In this document: positions 30,117-38,876 of the stretch, piece by piece
How positions within the stretch are numbered: the first letter of the stretch is position 1
Layout: each line of letters opens with the position of its first letter
Origin: Nannocystis pusilla
GTDB taxonomy: Bacteria > Myxococcota_A > Polyangia > Nannocystales > Nannocystaceae
DNA: 64,000 nt
Assembly (NCBI RefSeq): GCF_026626665.1
Contig: NZ_JAPNKE010000002.1
Coordinates: 9,568,001-9,632,000, forward strand
Direction of reading: 5' to 3'
Notes under the pieces: generated by a model
Databases searched by the model: none
Told to the model about the DNA's origin: nothing
Seen by the model: the letters and a program-made list of their open reading frames with translations, nothing else
Made by a program: the position numbers and the translations under genes

Positions 30117-30338
30117 GAGCGGGCGGACACTAGCACAGGCTCCCAGGCGCGCGCGCGTCCGCGGGCGCGCGCGGCTCCGGACGCGCGCGAACGTTGTGCG
30201 CGGCGCCACCGAGGGCGCGCGCGAGCGGCCCGGCGAGCGACCGCCGAGGAGCCGCGGGGTCGAGCGCGGGTCGGTGGGAGACGAAGAGAGATCGAGCGCC
30301 GCCGGCGGCCGCCGCCTGTCCAGCGCTCGGCCCCGCGG

Positions 30339-30811
30339 CTACGGGCCCGGCGGGGTGGGCCAGGAGATCGCTTCGTGGACCGCCAAATACTGCAGGCCGC
30401 CTTCGCCGAGGCGGGCCAGACACAGGCTGGCGCTGGCCGGGCTCGGGCGCGGGCCGCCGGCGATCGGGAAGGTGTGCTCGCCGGCGTCGGCGGGGCAGCG
30501 GGTCGAGGTGATCCAGGTGCTCGTGCGGCCGGGCAGAGCCGGGACGGCGCGGAAGACGGCGAGGATCAGGTGCAGCGCGGGGTCCGAGGGGGCGTCGTGC
30601 CAGCGGACGACGACGCCGCGGCCGGGCTGGAAGGCGGCGTAGAGGCGCGCGCGCGAGCGCTGGGCCAGGCGATCGGCCAGCGCGAGGGCGTGGCCGTGCA
30701 GCGGATCGGCCGCGAGCACGCGGGCGACGACCCGGCGCGCCTGCTCGAGGTGGTCCTGCTGCATGTACAGTGGGCGAGCGTGGCGCTGACGAGGGTGGGC
30801 GCTTCAGCCAT
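30339..30811 (-). CDS. Small protein with N-terminal TPR-like helices (one frameshift)
   Basis: The repaired frame runs from the ATG at 30811, which overlaps the ribF stop, to 30339, about 157 residues. It begins MAEAPTLVSATLAHLYMQQD once one C is added near 30773, then LEQARRVVARVLAADPLHGH, a TPR-type helix pair. The remainder (YAAFQPGRGVVVRWHDAP to YLAVHEAISWP) is a small beta-rich region I do not recognise. It is co-oriented with ribF and probably translated from the same message. The ~220 bp between it and dapA hold nothing recognisable. Confidence 0.6.
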
Positions 30812-31802
30812 GGTCGTCCTCCCAGGTGGCGGCGGCGCCGAGGACCGCGTGGGCCAGCCAGGCCGGGGTCAGGAGGGGGCGCGCGATCTCGACGTCGCGG
30901 GCGATCTGGGCCACCAGCGCCGCCGCGGAGGGGAACCGCTCCTCCGGGCGCAGGCGAGCCGCGAAGGCGACCTCGACCGGGCGGTCGTAGAGCGACTGGC
31001 CGAGGTCGACGTCGAGCGCGTGGACCTCGAGGGTCTGGGTCCCGCCCTCGCCGAAAGTCGGGTTTTGACCCAGGTTCATGACCGCGGGCCAGAGCTTGCC
31101 GGCGTCCGGATCGGGGGTGACGAGCGCGAGCGCGCCGGCGTAGACGCCCGGCGGGGGCAGCAGCGGGTTGCGGACAGCGACGTTGGCGGTCGGGAAGCCG
31201 AGATCGCGGCCGCGGCGGGCGCCGGAGACGACCGGGCCCTCGACGCTGTAGGCGCGCCCGAGCATGGCCGCGGCGGCAGGCAGATCGCCGCGCTCGACGG
31301 CGCGCCGGATGCCCGAGCTGCCGAGCTTGGCCTGGGCCGGATCGGCGGGCAGGCTGACCTCGGCGACGACCTCGACGCGGACGCCGGCAGGGCCGAGGAC
31401 GCGGCGCAGGTCGTCGGGGCCGCCGGCGCGGCCGGAGCCGAAGCGGAAGTCGGGGCCGACGACGACGGCGGCGGGGCGCAGGCCGGCGAGCAAGAGGTGC
31501 TCGACGAAGGCGTCGGGGCTGGTGTCGGCGAGGGCGCGGGTGAACGGGAGGACGACCAGGCTGTCGACGCCGAGGGCCGCGGCGACGCGGGCGCGCTGGG
31601 CGAGGGTCTGCAGCCGCGGCGGGGCGCGCTCGGGGGCGAGGACCTGGGCGGGGTGCGGATCGAAGGTGACGAGGGCGACCCGCGGGGCCAGGCCGGCGGC
31701 GCGGCGCAGGAGCGCCTGGTGGCCGAGGTGGAGGCCGTCGAAGGCGCCGATGCACGCTGCCGTGCCGGGAGGAAGGGGCGTGGGCTGCCGCAGGAGGCGC
31801 AT
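30804..31802 (-). CDS. ribF: Bifunctional riboflavin kinase / FAD synthetase
   Basis: 332 residues from the ATG at 31802, preceded on its strand by no strong Shine-Dalgarno. The N-terminal FAD synthetase domain shows IGAFDGLHLGHQALL (nucleotidyltransferase HxGH) and VVVGPDFRFGSGRAGG with SSGIRRAVERGDL. The C-terminal riboflavin kinase domain has RGRDLGFPTANV, GVYAGAL and VMNLGQNPTFGEGG. It makes FMN and FAD from riboflavin. The flavoprotein in the nearby operon would use FAD. Confidence 0.97.
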   Translation of the reverse strand: MRLLRQPTPLPPGTAACIGAFDGLHLGHQALLRRAAGLAPRVALVTFDPHPAQVLAPERAPPRLQTLAQRARVAAALGVDSLVVLPFTRALADTSPDAFVEHLLLAGLRPAAVVVGPDFRFGSGRAGGPDDLRRVLGPAGVRVEVVAEVSLPADPAQAKLGSSGIRRAVERGDLPAAAAMLGRAYSVEGPVVSGARRGRDLGFPTANVAVRNPLLPPPGVYAGALALVTPDPDAGKLWPAVMNLGQNPTFGEGGTQTLEVHALDVDLGQSLYDRPVEVAFAARLRPEERFPSAAALVAQIARDVEIARPLLTPAWLAHAVLGAAATWEDDHG

Positions 31803-32093
31803 GGCGACCGGCGGCGAAGCTAGCACGCGTATGAGGGCGCGGAGCGCGGGCGGCGCGGGGCTTGGCTCACGCGCGGGGCGCCGGACGGCGTCGGCGGGTC
31901 GGTTCGCAGCAGGACGGAGCGTGACGGGCGGGTTTGCCGGGGCACGAAGGGACGGTGACGTCACGGAGGCGAGATCGGGCTGCTCGCCGGTAAGGAGGTC
32001 GAGGAGGCAGTGGCGCGGCCGGGGGCTGAGGCGAGTGAGAGCGGAAGCGCGGACGGGCCGGCGGCTTGCGGCGAGAAGGTGTAGGGTTTCAGC

Positions 32094-32453
32094 ATGCCGC
32101 GGCTGTCGCTCGGGCTCTGGTTGATCCTCGTATTCGGCTGCGGAGAGTCGGCCCGCGAGGTGTACACGCAAGGAATGAAGGCCGAAGGCGAGGCCGAGCG
32201 CGGGCCGTGCAAGCTGGTCTTCGATCAGCAGCTCGGGCAGAACGTGATCTCGGCCGACCAGATCCAAAGCTGTCTCAAAGGCCAGGAAGAGGCGCTGGCG
32301 CTGTACGACAAGGCCTCGGCGCTCGGCCTCAAGGACCTCGACTTCGAGCGGACGCGCGAGCAGGCGCGCGAGCGGGCCAAGCGGCTGCAGGGCATGCTTT
32401 CGACGCTGCGGGAGCTCGAGCAGCCCGAGTACCCGGGCGGCAAGGCACCCTGA
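32094..32453 (+). CDS. Small lipoprotein, unknown function
   Basis: 119 residues. MPRLSLGLWLILVFGCG is a lipoprotein signal with Cys16. The mature part is mostly helical and charged, with two further Cys (GPCKLV, IQSCLK) that could pair, and a long helix (DFERTREQARERAKRLQGML). No family recognised. The 290 bp upstream, to ribF, hold nothing recognisable. It converges on the Ig-like lipoprotein gene. Confidence 0.65.
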   Translation: MPRLSLGLWLILVFGCGESAREVYTQGMKAEGEAERGPCKLVFDQQLGQNVISADQIQSCLKGQEEALALYDKASALGLKDLDFERTREQARERAKRLQGMLSTLRELEQPEYPGGKAP

Positions 32454-32523
32454 GCGGCTGGCCGACGCCATTCCGGGGATCGATCAGGGAGCACGGTTCG
32501 CCGCCGCGGGCTCGGCCGGGGCG

Positions 32524-32740
32524 ACGGTCGTGGTCGCTGGCCGAAGAGGAGCGATCTGTTCGTCGAGGCCGGGGAAAAGTCGAGCCCGGACGGTCGTGCT
32601 CGCTGGCCGCCGCTGCGGCCCATCAGGCGGTCCAAGGACTGGACCGCGCAACTCCAGCGGCCCCGGGTCGCCGTCGCCATTCGGGTGAAGCGACGATGCG
32701 CGGCCGGAGCGGGGCACGGCCCACGGTCGTGCTCGCTGGC
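32524..32740. repeat. Three copies of ACGGTCGTGCTCGCTGGC in a convergent gap
   Basis: Copies begin near 32524 (GACGGTCGTGGTCGCTGGCC), 32591 and 32721 within the ~300-bp gap between the small lipoprotein and the Ig-like lipoprotein. No TGTCC hairpin is present in this gap, an exception in this window. Confidence 0.55.
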
Positions 32741-32750
32741 GCGGCCGGGA

Positions 32751-33665
32751 TCAGGGAGGGCGCCGCCCTCGATCCAGCGGACGATCGCCAGCATCTCCGG
32801 GTAGGGCAGGGGGGCGTCGGGGGGCATCGGGTCGCCGCGGACGCCGTGCAGGGCCTGGCCGTCGTCGTCGCGCAGGAGCACCTGGACGAGGAAGCTCTCC
32901 GAGGGGCGGCGCGGGACGACCATGGGGAAGCCGGTCGACTGCCGGCGGGTCGGCAAGACCAGGCCGGCGAACGCGTCCTGCGGCGAGGACAGGTCGAGGC
33001 GCTCGTAGGCCAGGTCGTCGGGGTCGCGGTGGCAGCTGCAGGCGGGGTTGTTGCTGGAGAACACCTGCCCGGGGGCGAACAGGTCGGTCAAGGTCGGCGC
33101 CGGCTCGGGCGGGTCGGTCTTGCCGTCGTCGTCGGGCTCGCGGACGTAGAACTGCAGGATGAAGAGGGGGCCGCCGTCGTCGGCGACCCACCCGGGGTGG
33201 TGACGTCGAGCTGTTCGCCGGCCCAGCCGACCGCGGAGGGGGCCAGGCGGACCCGGTGGAGCACGCCGGGGACCAGCGGCTCCTTGGCCCGCAGGGACAC
33301 GACGCTCCCGGGGCACCACGGGGCGTCGGCGGTGCCGCTGCTCTCGCCCGGCGGGCGCCAGGCGAACAATTGCAGGTCGAGCTGGGTGTCGAAGGTGACG
33401 AGGCCGGAGCGCAGGGAGGCGTCGAGGTCGTCGAGGGCGCGCGGGTCGAGGGTGCCGGAGAAACAGAAGTCGATCTGGGCCCCGGAGGCACGTCCTCCGC
33501 CATGGGGCCGGGGATCGTCTCGAGGATCTCGAGGCGCTCGGAGATCGGCTCGAAGCGCGGCGTGTCGCTGACCCGGGTGCAGGCGAGGGCCGCTGCGAGC
33601 GCGATCCCGGCGGCGAGGCGGGCGGCCAGGCGCGCGGAGAGCGGCCGCTGGCGGCGTGACGGCAT
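32751..33665 (-). CDS. Lipoprotein with Ig-like region and haem-less cytochrome-type tail (frameshifts)
   Basis: The reconstruction runs from the ATG at 33665 to a stop near 32751, about 305 residues. The signal ends in ALAAALACT. After breaks near 33490 and 33200 the segments read IDFCFSGTLDPRALDD (as in bacterial Ig-like SbsA domains), WCPGSVVSLRAKEPLVPGVL, then FILQFYVREPDDDGKTDPP, FSSNNPACSCHRDPDDLAYE and MPPDAPLPYPEMLAIVRWIE. The last parts resemble Planctomycete-type cytochrome-c-like domains of large lipoproteins, but only CSCH is present and not CxxCH, so haem binding is doubtful. The exact 3' end depends on one further indel. Confidence 0.5.
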   Translation of the reverse strand: MPSRRQRPLSARLAARLAAGIALAAALACTRVSDTPRFEPISERLEILETIPGPMAEDVPPGPRSTSVSPAPSTRAPSTTSTPPCAPASSPSTPSSTCNCSPGARRARAAAPPTPRGAPGASCPCGPRSRWSPACSTGSAWPPPRSAGPANSSTSPPRVGRRRRRPPLHPAVLRPRARRRRQDRPARAGADLDRPVRPRAGVLQQQPRLQLPPRPRRPGLRAPRPVLAAGRVRRPGLADPPAVDRLPHGRPAPPLGELPRPGAPARRRRPGPARRPRRPDAPRRPPALPGDAGDRPLDRGRRPP

Positions 33666-33883
33666 CGGCTTGCAGCGTACCCGTCAGCGCACAGGAGAGC
33701 CAGGAGCGACCGGGAGGACCGGGAGGGCTTTTCCCCACGGCTCGCAGGGACTCGGCCGCGGCCGCGAAATCACCGAGAAATCGCGGACAGGACGCGGGTA
33801 AATCGCGGATCCATCGCGGGCCCGCGTCCTGAAGTCCCGTGCAGGGCGGCTCTGACGGGGCCGTGGCGGTGGAGGTCGGCTTG

Positions 33884-33913
33884 TTGACCCTTTGCGCCGG
33901 CCCCTGGTATCGT
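33884..33913 (+). promoter_or_regulatory. Probable sigma70-type promoter of the OmpA operon
   Basis: TTGACC at 33884-33889 and TATCGT at 33908-33913 with an 18-bp spacer and TGG just before the -10. It lies 130 bp upstream of the DUF4398 lipoprotein start. The rest of the 377-bp gap (33666-34042) holds nothing recognisable. Confidence 0.45.
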
Positions 33914-34042
33914 CGCGGCGATTTCGGCAGTCGCCGCGCCCGCCCGGGCACACCCCGGCTCCATGACCCTCGGGTCCGGAGCCGGATCTTACGACCCCTC
34001 CAAACCGACGCCTGCCACGATCTCGAACCAGGGAGCCTTCTG

Positions 34043-34531
34043 GTGCTGCGAACAACGCGATTCGTCAAGCTGATCCCCATCGTCGTCGCGGCCGCGTGTA
34101 CCGCGGGCTGTGGACCCTTTGGGTACCTCAAGAAGGTGGCCAAGGAGTCGACCCGGGCGGTGGCGGACGCCGAGGCGGCCGGCGCCGAGGAGAACGCGCC
34201 CTATGAGTACTGGGGCTCGGTGACCTACCTGGAGCAGTCGAAGATCTTGATGGGCTACAGCGAATACGAGCGCTCGTTCGACTACGGCGAGCGCGCCAAG
34301 CAGCTCGCCGAAGAGGCGAAGAAGAAGGCCGAGATGCGGCGCAAGGGGCAGATGGACCAGCGCGCCGAGGGTGTGGCCACCCCCGACGAGCTGCCGGCCG
34401 GGACCACCGGCGACGGCAAGGCGGCCGGTGACGGCAAGGCGAGCGGCGACGCGAAGGCGAGCGGCTCGACCGGTGCGGGCGGCGCCAAGGGCGAGGTCAA
34501 GGCCGGCGTGTCGGTCGGAGGTGGCAAGTGA
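34043..34531 (+). CDS. DUF4398-like lipoprotein, first gene of envelope operon
   Basis: 162 residues from a GTG at 34043 with GGGAG 7 bases upstream. The signal LIPIVVAAACTAGC has a lipobox Cys. The mature protein has two long helices (STRAVADAEAAGAEENAPYE, YGERAKQLAEEAKKKAEMRR) as in DUF4398 domains, then a Gly/Lys/Ala/Ser-rich disordered tail (GDGKA and GDAKA units). Its end overlaps the GTG of the OmpA gene, so the two are coupled. Confidence 0.8.
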   Translation: MLRTTRFVKLIPIVVAAACTAGCGPFGYLKKVAKESTRAVADAEAAGAEENAPYEYWGSVTYLEQSKILMGYSEYERSFDYGERAKQLAEEAKKKAEMRRKGQMDQRAEGVATPDELPAGTTGDGKAAGDGKASGDAKASGSTGAGGAKGEVKAGVSVGGGK

Positions 34532-35787
34532 ACCGCCTTACTGTTTGTGTCGTCGCCACGGTGGCGAGCTCCTTCGTCGGGCTCGGGTGTCTCGGCGAGC
34601 GCCTGCTCGGCAAGGTCCAGGGCACCGATACGGTGCTGCAGGGCGCGATCGCCGACGGCTCGAAGTCGATCGGCTGCGCGCCCAAGGAGACGGCGATCGC
34701 CGAGGCGAACATCCGCTTCTCGCGCGACGCGCTGGCGATGGGCGAGTACTACCGCGGCAAGGACCACGCCGAGAAGGCCGAGCTGTACACGCAGCTGGCC
34801 CGCAAGAAGACCGACCCGGTCCGCTGCAAGGACCCGAACGTGGTCAGCCGCCCGCCGGTCGGCGCCAACGACCGCGACTGGGACGGCTACGACGACATCG
34901 CCGACAAGTGCCCCGACGACCCGGAGGACTTCGACAGCTTCGAGGACGACGACGGCTGCCCCGACAAGGACAACGACAAGGACGGGGTCCTCGACGCCGA
35001 CAAGCTGACGAAGGACGAGGCGCGCAAGAGCTACACCTGGTCGACCAACGACAAGAAGACGGAGAACGGCCGCACGATCGACTGCCGCAACGAGCCGGAG
35101 GACGTCGATCAGTTCGAGGACGAGGACGGCTGCCCCGATCCGGACAACGACCGCGACACGATCCTCGACGTCAACGACAAGTGCCCGAACGACCCCGAAG
35201 ACTTCGACGGGTTCGAGGACGAGGACGGCTGCCCCGACGTCGACAACGACAAGGACAAGGTCCTCGACGCGGCCGAGCTGGTGCGCAACCCCGACGGGAC
35301 GTACCAGTGGATCAACAAGGACAAGAAGACCGAGAACGGCGTCGAGGTCGACTGCCGCAACCTGCCCGAGGACTACGACGGCGTCGAGGACGAGGACGGT
35401 TGCCCGGATGTCCTGAAGATCGACAACTGCCAGATCAAGCTGTCCGACAAGATCTACTTCAAGTTCAACAAGTGGGACATCGACCCGAAGAGCTTCAAGG
35501 TGCTCGACGAGGTCAAGGACACGCTGAACGCCGCGCCGGACATCAAGATCTTCATCGAGGGCCACACCGACAGCAAGGGCTCCGACAAGTACAACAAGAC
35601 CCTGTCGCAGAAGCGCGTCAACAGCGTGCGCGACTACCTGGTCAAGGCCGGCATCGACACCGCCCGCCTCGAGCCGATCGGCTGGGGCGAGGAGAAGCCG
35701 ATCGACAGCAACAAGACCAACGAGGGCCGCGCCAACAACCGTCGCGTGGAGTTCAACCTCAAGGACTGCAAGAAGACCATCCAGTGA
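34528..35787 (+). CDS. OmpA-family protein with thrombospondin type 3 repeats
   Basis: 419 residues from a GTG overlapping the previous stop (GTGA). The signal ends in VGLGC, a probable lipobox. A helical region (about 30-100) is followed by acidic calcium-type repeats (about 115-290), e.g. DRDWDGYDDIADKCPDDPED and NDRDTILDVNDKCPNDPED, each ending EDEDGCPD. The C-terminal OmpA domain (about 295-415) shows IYFKFNKWDID, IFIEGHTDSKG, LSQKRVNSVRDYL and NNRRVEFNL. It should anchor to peptidoglycan with the repeats as a Ca2+-stiffened spacer. It sits in an operon with a DUF4398 lipoprotein and a barrel protein. Confidence 0.95.
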   Translation: MNRLTVCVVATVASSFVGLGCLGERLLGKVQGTDTVLQGAIADGSKSIGCAPKETAIAEANIRFSRDALAMGEYYRGKDHAEKAELYTQLARKKTDPVRCKDPNVVSRPPVGANDRDWDGYDDIADKCPDDPEDFDSFEDDDGCPDKDNDKDGVLDADKLTKDEARKSYTWSTNDKKTENGRTIDCRNEPEDVDQFEDEDGCPDPDNDRDTILDVNDKCPNDPEDFDGFEDEDGCPDVDNDKDKVLDAAELVRNPDGTYQWINKDKKTENGVEVDCRNLPEDYDGVEDEDGCPDVLKIDNCQIKLSDKIYFKFNKWDIDPKSFKVLDEVKDTLNAAPDIKIFIEGHTDSKGSDKYNKTLSQKRVNSVRDYLVKAGIDTARLEPIGWGEEKPIDSNKTNEGRANNRRVEFNLKDCKKTIQ

Positions 35788-35820
35788 TCGGCGCCGCGCG
35801 CCGAACCCCCTGGACACCCA

Positions 35821-35841
35821 ACGCCGGCTCCGAGCCGGCGT
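35821..35841 (+). terminator. Hairpin after the OmpA gene, no T-tract
   Basis: ACGCCGGCTC-C-GAGCCGGCGT, a 10-bp palindrome about 33 bp past the OmpA stop and 26 bp before the next start. The lack of a T run makes it a weak terminator at best; it may trim expression of the third gene. Confidence 0.35.
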
Positions 35842-35866
35842 TCGGCTAGAAGGAGCTCGAGATCCT

Positions 35867-37621
35867 GTGCGAACGCAGACCCTCGTCCGTCCCCGTCGAC
35901 TCCGCCCTGCGGGCCTGCTGTCCGCCGCCCTGTCGCTGGCGGTGATCCTGTCCTCCGGGACAGCCCTCGCCGACTCGCGCGACGACCTCAAGGCCGCCTA
36001 CAACAAGGCGCTCGGGCAGTACAACAACCTCGAGCTCGACCAGGCGCTGGCGGCCCTCAACGAGGGCCTGGCGGGCACGACGGCCGACGACCCGGCGACC
36101 GCCCCGCTGCGGATGCTGCGGGCGGTCATCATCTTCTCGAACTCGGGCAACAAGAACGAGACCACCGCGGCGTTCGTCGACGCGGTCAAGGCCGACTACA
36201 ACGTCACCATCCCGACCGAGCTGCGCTCGCCCGACCTGCAGAAGCTGCTCGACAAGGCGCGCAAGGACTCCGGCGCGAGCGCCCCGAGCGAGTACGTCCG
36301 CCACACCTCGCCGTCGGTCGACGGCTGCGGCCAGGACCTCAAGTTCGAGGTCCTCACCTCGGGCATCCCCGACGGCGGCCAGGCCGGGCTCTACTGGCGC
36401 AACGTCGGCGACTCCGGCGAGTTCAAGTCGGTGACGATGGACGCCTTCGGCAACATCGCCACCGCCCAGGTGCTGGCCTCGGAGCACGGCGACAAGCCGG
36501 TCGAGTACTTCGTCTACGTCTACGACGGCGCCAACAAGGCGCTCGGCAACAAGGGCGCGCAGGACAACCCGCTGGTCGCGGACGTCAAGTGCGTGAAGGA
36601 AGTGCCGAAGGAGAAGGAGCCGGAGAAGCCGCCGCCGCCGAAGCACTCGCTGCCGAAGATCTTCATCAATATCGGCCTCGGCACCGGCGTCGGCGTGGCC
36701 CGCGGCGTGGCCGACCAGAGCTACAGCCAGTACACCCCGGCCGGCAACTTCAACTACGGCCTCAAGGAGTTCGCCTGCGCCCTGGCGCGCTGGAGCAGCG
36801 GCACCGGCGACCTGCCCGGCGACCCGGTCCAGTACCAGACGCAGATGGGCCCGACGGTGATGGCCTACGGCACGCCGTACTCGGTCGAGCAGCTGGCGGG
36901 GGCCTACAACGCCGGCGAGTGCGCGGCCCACCACAAGGTCAGCACCGGCATGGCCTCGGCGCCGTTCCACATCGCCCCCGAGATCGGCGGCCGGCTCGGC
37001 AAGTCGAAGCTGGTGCTGTCCGGCTTCCTCCGCATCCAGGCGGTGACCGGCTCCAAGGTCTATCGCGACGACCCCAAGGCCTCGCTGCCCGACTCGTACA
37101 TGAACGACGTCACGAACCCCAACCCGGAAGGCATCCGCAGCAAGCCGGGCGTGACGATCGCGGGCGGCCTCAAGATCAAGTACTTCCTCGGCTCGGACGA
37201 GAAGAAGTTCCGCCTGTTCGTCGGCGGCTTCCTCGGCGGCGGCTTCACCCGCCTCCGCGTCCCGATGGGCTTCGCCAACGACCGCAACGGCAACAGCGTG
37301 CCCGACGACAAGGAGACCGCGTTCGAGAACGGCGGCCAGTGCACCGCCGTGTGGCCGTACAAGTACGACTGCGGCGACCCGGGCTCGATGGCGAGCGTCG
37401 GCGCAGGCCAGCAGGCCGCCCAGGTCTCCGCCAACGCCGACAAGACCCAGCGCATCGACACCGTCCGGATCGGCGGCGGCATGCTCGGCGGCGTGTTCGG
37501 CTTCCACTGGCAGGCCGCCAAGCACTTCGGCCTGTTCGGCGAGCTCCAGGTCGGCGTGTGGTTCCCCCGCACCACGAGCCTCCTCATCGACCTCAACATC
37601 GGCCCGGTCATCACCTTCTAA
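35867..37621 (+). CDS. Outer-membrane-type protein, N-terminal helical and C-terminal barrel-like
   Basis: 584 residues from a GTG at 35867 with AAGGAG upstream. The Sec signal (LLSAALSLAVILSSGTALA) contains an exact TGTCC-TCCG-GGACA hairpin (35949-35962) that encodes part of ILSSGTA. Residues about 35-110 form TPR-like helices (LKAAYNKALGQYNNLELDQA). A proline/Lys linker (KEKEPEKPPPPK) precedes a glycine-rich, strand-alternating domain (FINIGLGTGVGVARG, FLRIQAV, LFVGGFLGGGFTRLRVP, LFGELQVGVWFP) ending LNIGPVITF, i.e. a terminal aromatic residue, as in outer-membrane barrels. Third gene of the OmpA operon. Confidence 0.75.
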   Translation: MRTQTLVRPRRLRPAGLLSAALSLAVILSSGTALADSRDDLKAAYNKALGQYNNLELDQALAALNEGLAGTTADDPATAPLRMLRAVIIFSNSGNKNETTAAFVDAVKADYNVTIPTELRSPDLQKLLDKARKDSGASAPSEYVRHTSPSVDGCGQDLKFEVLTSGIPDGGQAGLYWRNVGDSGEFKSVTMDAFGNIATAQVLASEHGDKPVEYFVYVYDGANKALGNKGAQDNPLVADVKCVKEVPKEKEPEKPPPPKHSLPKIFINIGLGTGVGVARGVADQSYSQYTPAGNFNYGLKEFACALARWSSGTGDLPGDPVQYQTQMGPTVMAYGTPYSVEQLAGAYNAGECAAHHKVSTGMASAPFHIAPEIGGRLGKSKLVLSGFLRIQAVTGSKVYRDDPKASLPDSYMNDVTNPNPEGIRSKPGVTIAGGLKIKYFLGSDEKKFRLFVGGFLGGGFTRLRVPMGFANDRNGNSVPDDKETAFENGGQCTAVWPYKYDCGDPGSMASVGAGQQAAQVSANADKTQRIDTVRIGGGMLGGVFGFHWQAAKHFGLFGELQVGVWFPRTTSLLIDLNIGPVITF

Positions 37622-37701
37622 AAAGGGACAGGTCCTCCGGGACAGGGCGCGAGGGACATGTCCGCGAGGGCATGTCCCTTCGTCGTATCGGCGGGCGACC
37701 G
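37622..37701. repeat. Hairpin cluster between convergent genes
   Basis: AGGGACAGGTCCTCCGGGACAG, then GGGACATGTCC-GCGA-GGGCATGTCCC (about 37652-37677), fill the gap between the barrel protein (+) and the GspF-like gene (-). Members of the TGTCC/GGACA family; no T-tract. Confidence 0.7.
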
Positions 37702-38862
37702 TCAGGTGGCGCGCAGCAGCGGGGCGGCCAGCGCCAGGGCGGCGGTCACCGCCAGGGTGATCGACGCGGCGTGGCAGACGCGGGCGAAGCGACCTGTCCT
37801 GCGGGACAGCCACTGCAGGGCCGCGTCCTCCTCGAGCTCCGCGAGCCGGCGCAGCGTGGCGGCCAGCTCGCCGCCGCGGTCGGCCGCCCGGACCGCGCGG
37901 GCGAACCCCGCCGGCAGCCCGGCCTCCGCCAGCGCGGCCCCGAGCTCGCCGCCCTGCGCCACGCCGGCGCGCGCCCGCTGGGCGGCCTGCGCCAGCTCGC
38001 GGTCGCCGGCCTCCCACGCCGCCAGCTCGAGGGTGACCTGTCGCGGCGCCTCCGCCGTGGCCAGCAGCGCGAGCGCGCGGGCGAAGCGGGCCAGGGCCAG
38101 GCGCCGTCGTGCCTCGACCAGCCCGGCGGCGAGGCCGAGCGCGCCGGCTCGCAGCGACGGGAAGATCGCCAGCAGCGCCGCGGCGACCACGACTGCGGCG
38201 GCGACGAGACCTGTCCCGAGAGACAGCCACGGCGCGACCGCCAGGACGTCCGCCGCCGCGCCGGTCGGCACCAGGTCGAGGCGGCGATAGAGGCCGCCGA
38301 CGGCCGGGACCAGCACCGTCGACAGCGCCGCCGCGCTGCCGAGCAGCACCGCCGCGGCGGTGATCGTGCGCATGGCGGCGGCGCGCACGGCGGTCCGCGT
38401 GGCGTCGGCCCGGGCCAGCAGCTCGATCAGGGCGGCCAGAGTCTGATCGAACGAGCCGCGAGCGTCGGCCTCGCCGAGCGCACGGGCCGCGAGCCCGCCG
38501 GAGAGTGGTCGCGTGCTGGGCGAACGCCTCGCCGACGCCGGCCCCCGACTCGACCGCGAGCTGGGCCCCGTGCAGCGCCCGCGCGACCGCGCCGCGGCTG
38601 CTGCGGGCCCCGAGCTCGAGCGCCTCGGCGGCCCCGACCCCGGCTGTCCTCAAGGTCGAAATTGCCGCAGGGCCGGCAGCAGCGCCTCTGCGGGGGCCTC
38701 CGCCAGGCGCGGCGCGCCGCGGCGGCTGCTGCGGTCGACGCGGGTGACTCGCAGGCCGCGGCGGCGCAGCGCCTCGATCACCTGCACCTCGTCGACCCCC
38801 GCCAGCTCGCCGCCGCGGATCTCCCCGGCGCTGGTGCGAGCCTCCCACACGAACAGCGGCAT
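37702..38862 (-). CDS. GspF/PilC-like inner-membrane platform protein (two frameshifts)
   Basis: About 386 residues after repair, from the ATG at 38862. The N-terminus MPLFVWEARTSAGEIRGGEL and VIEALRRRGLRVTRV is the typical GspF/PilC start. The C-terminal half repeats the T2SSF domain: EAGDRELAQAAQRARAGV, LGAALAEAGLPAGF, VRAADRGGELAATLRRLAEL, with three hydrophobic helices. Frames change near 38655 and 38505. It also carries two hairpin copies (37795-37808 exact; about 38211-38227). Together with the ATPase gene next to it, it forms an isolated two-gene secretion/pilus module. Confidence 0.8.
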
Positions 38863-38876
38863 ACCTGTCCTTCGGG

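Noticed and set aside
32990..33060. Cytochrome c haem site in the Ig-like lipoprotein
   Set aside because: Only CSCH is seen; CxxCH would need another residue, and the nearby frameshifts do not supply it.
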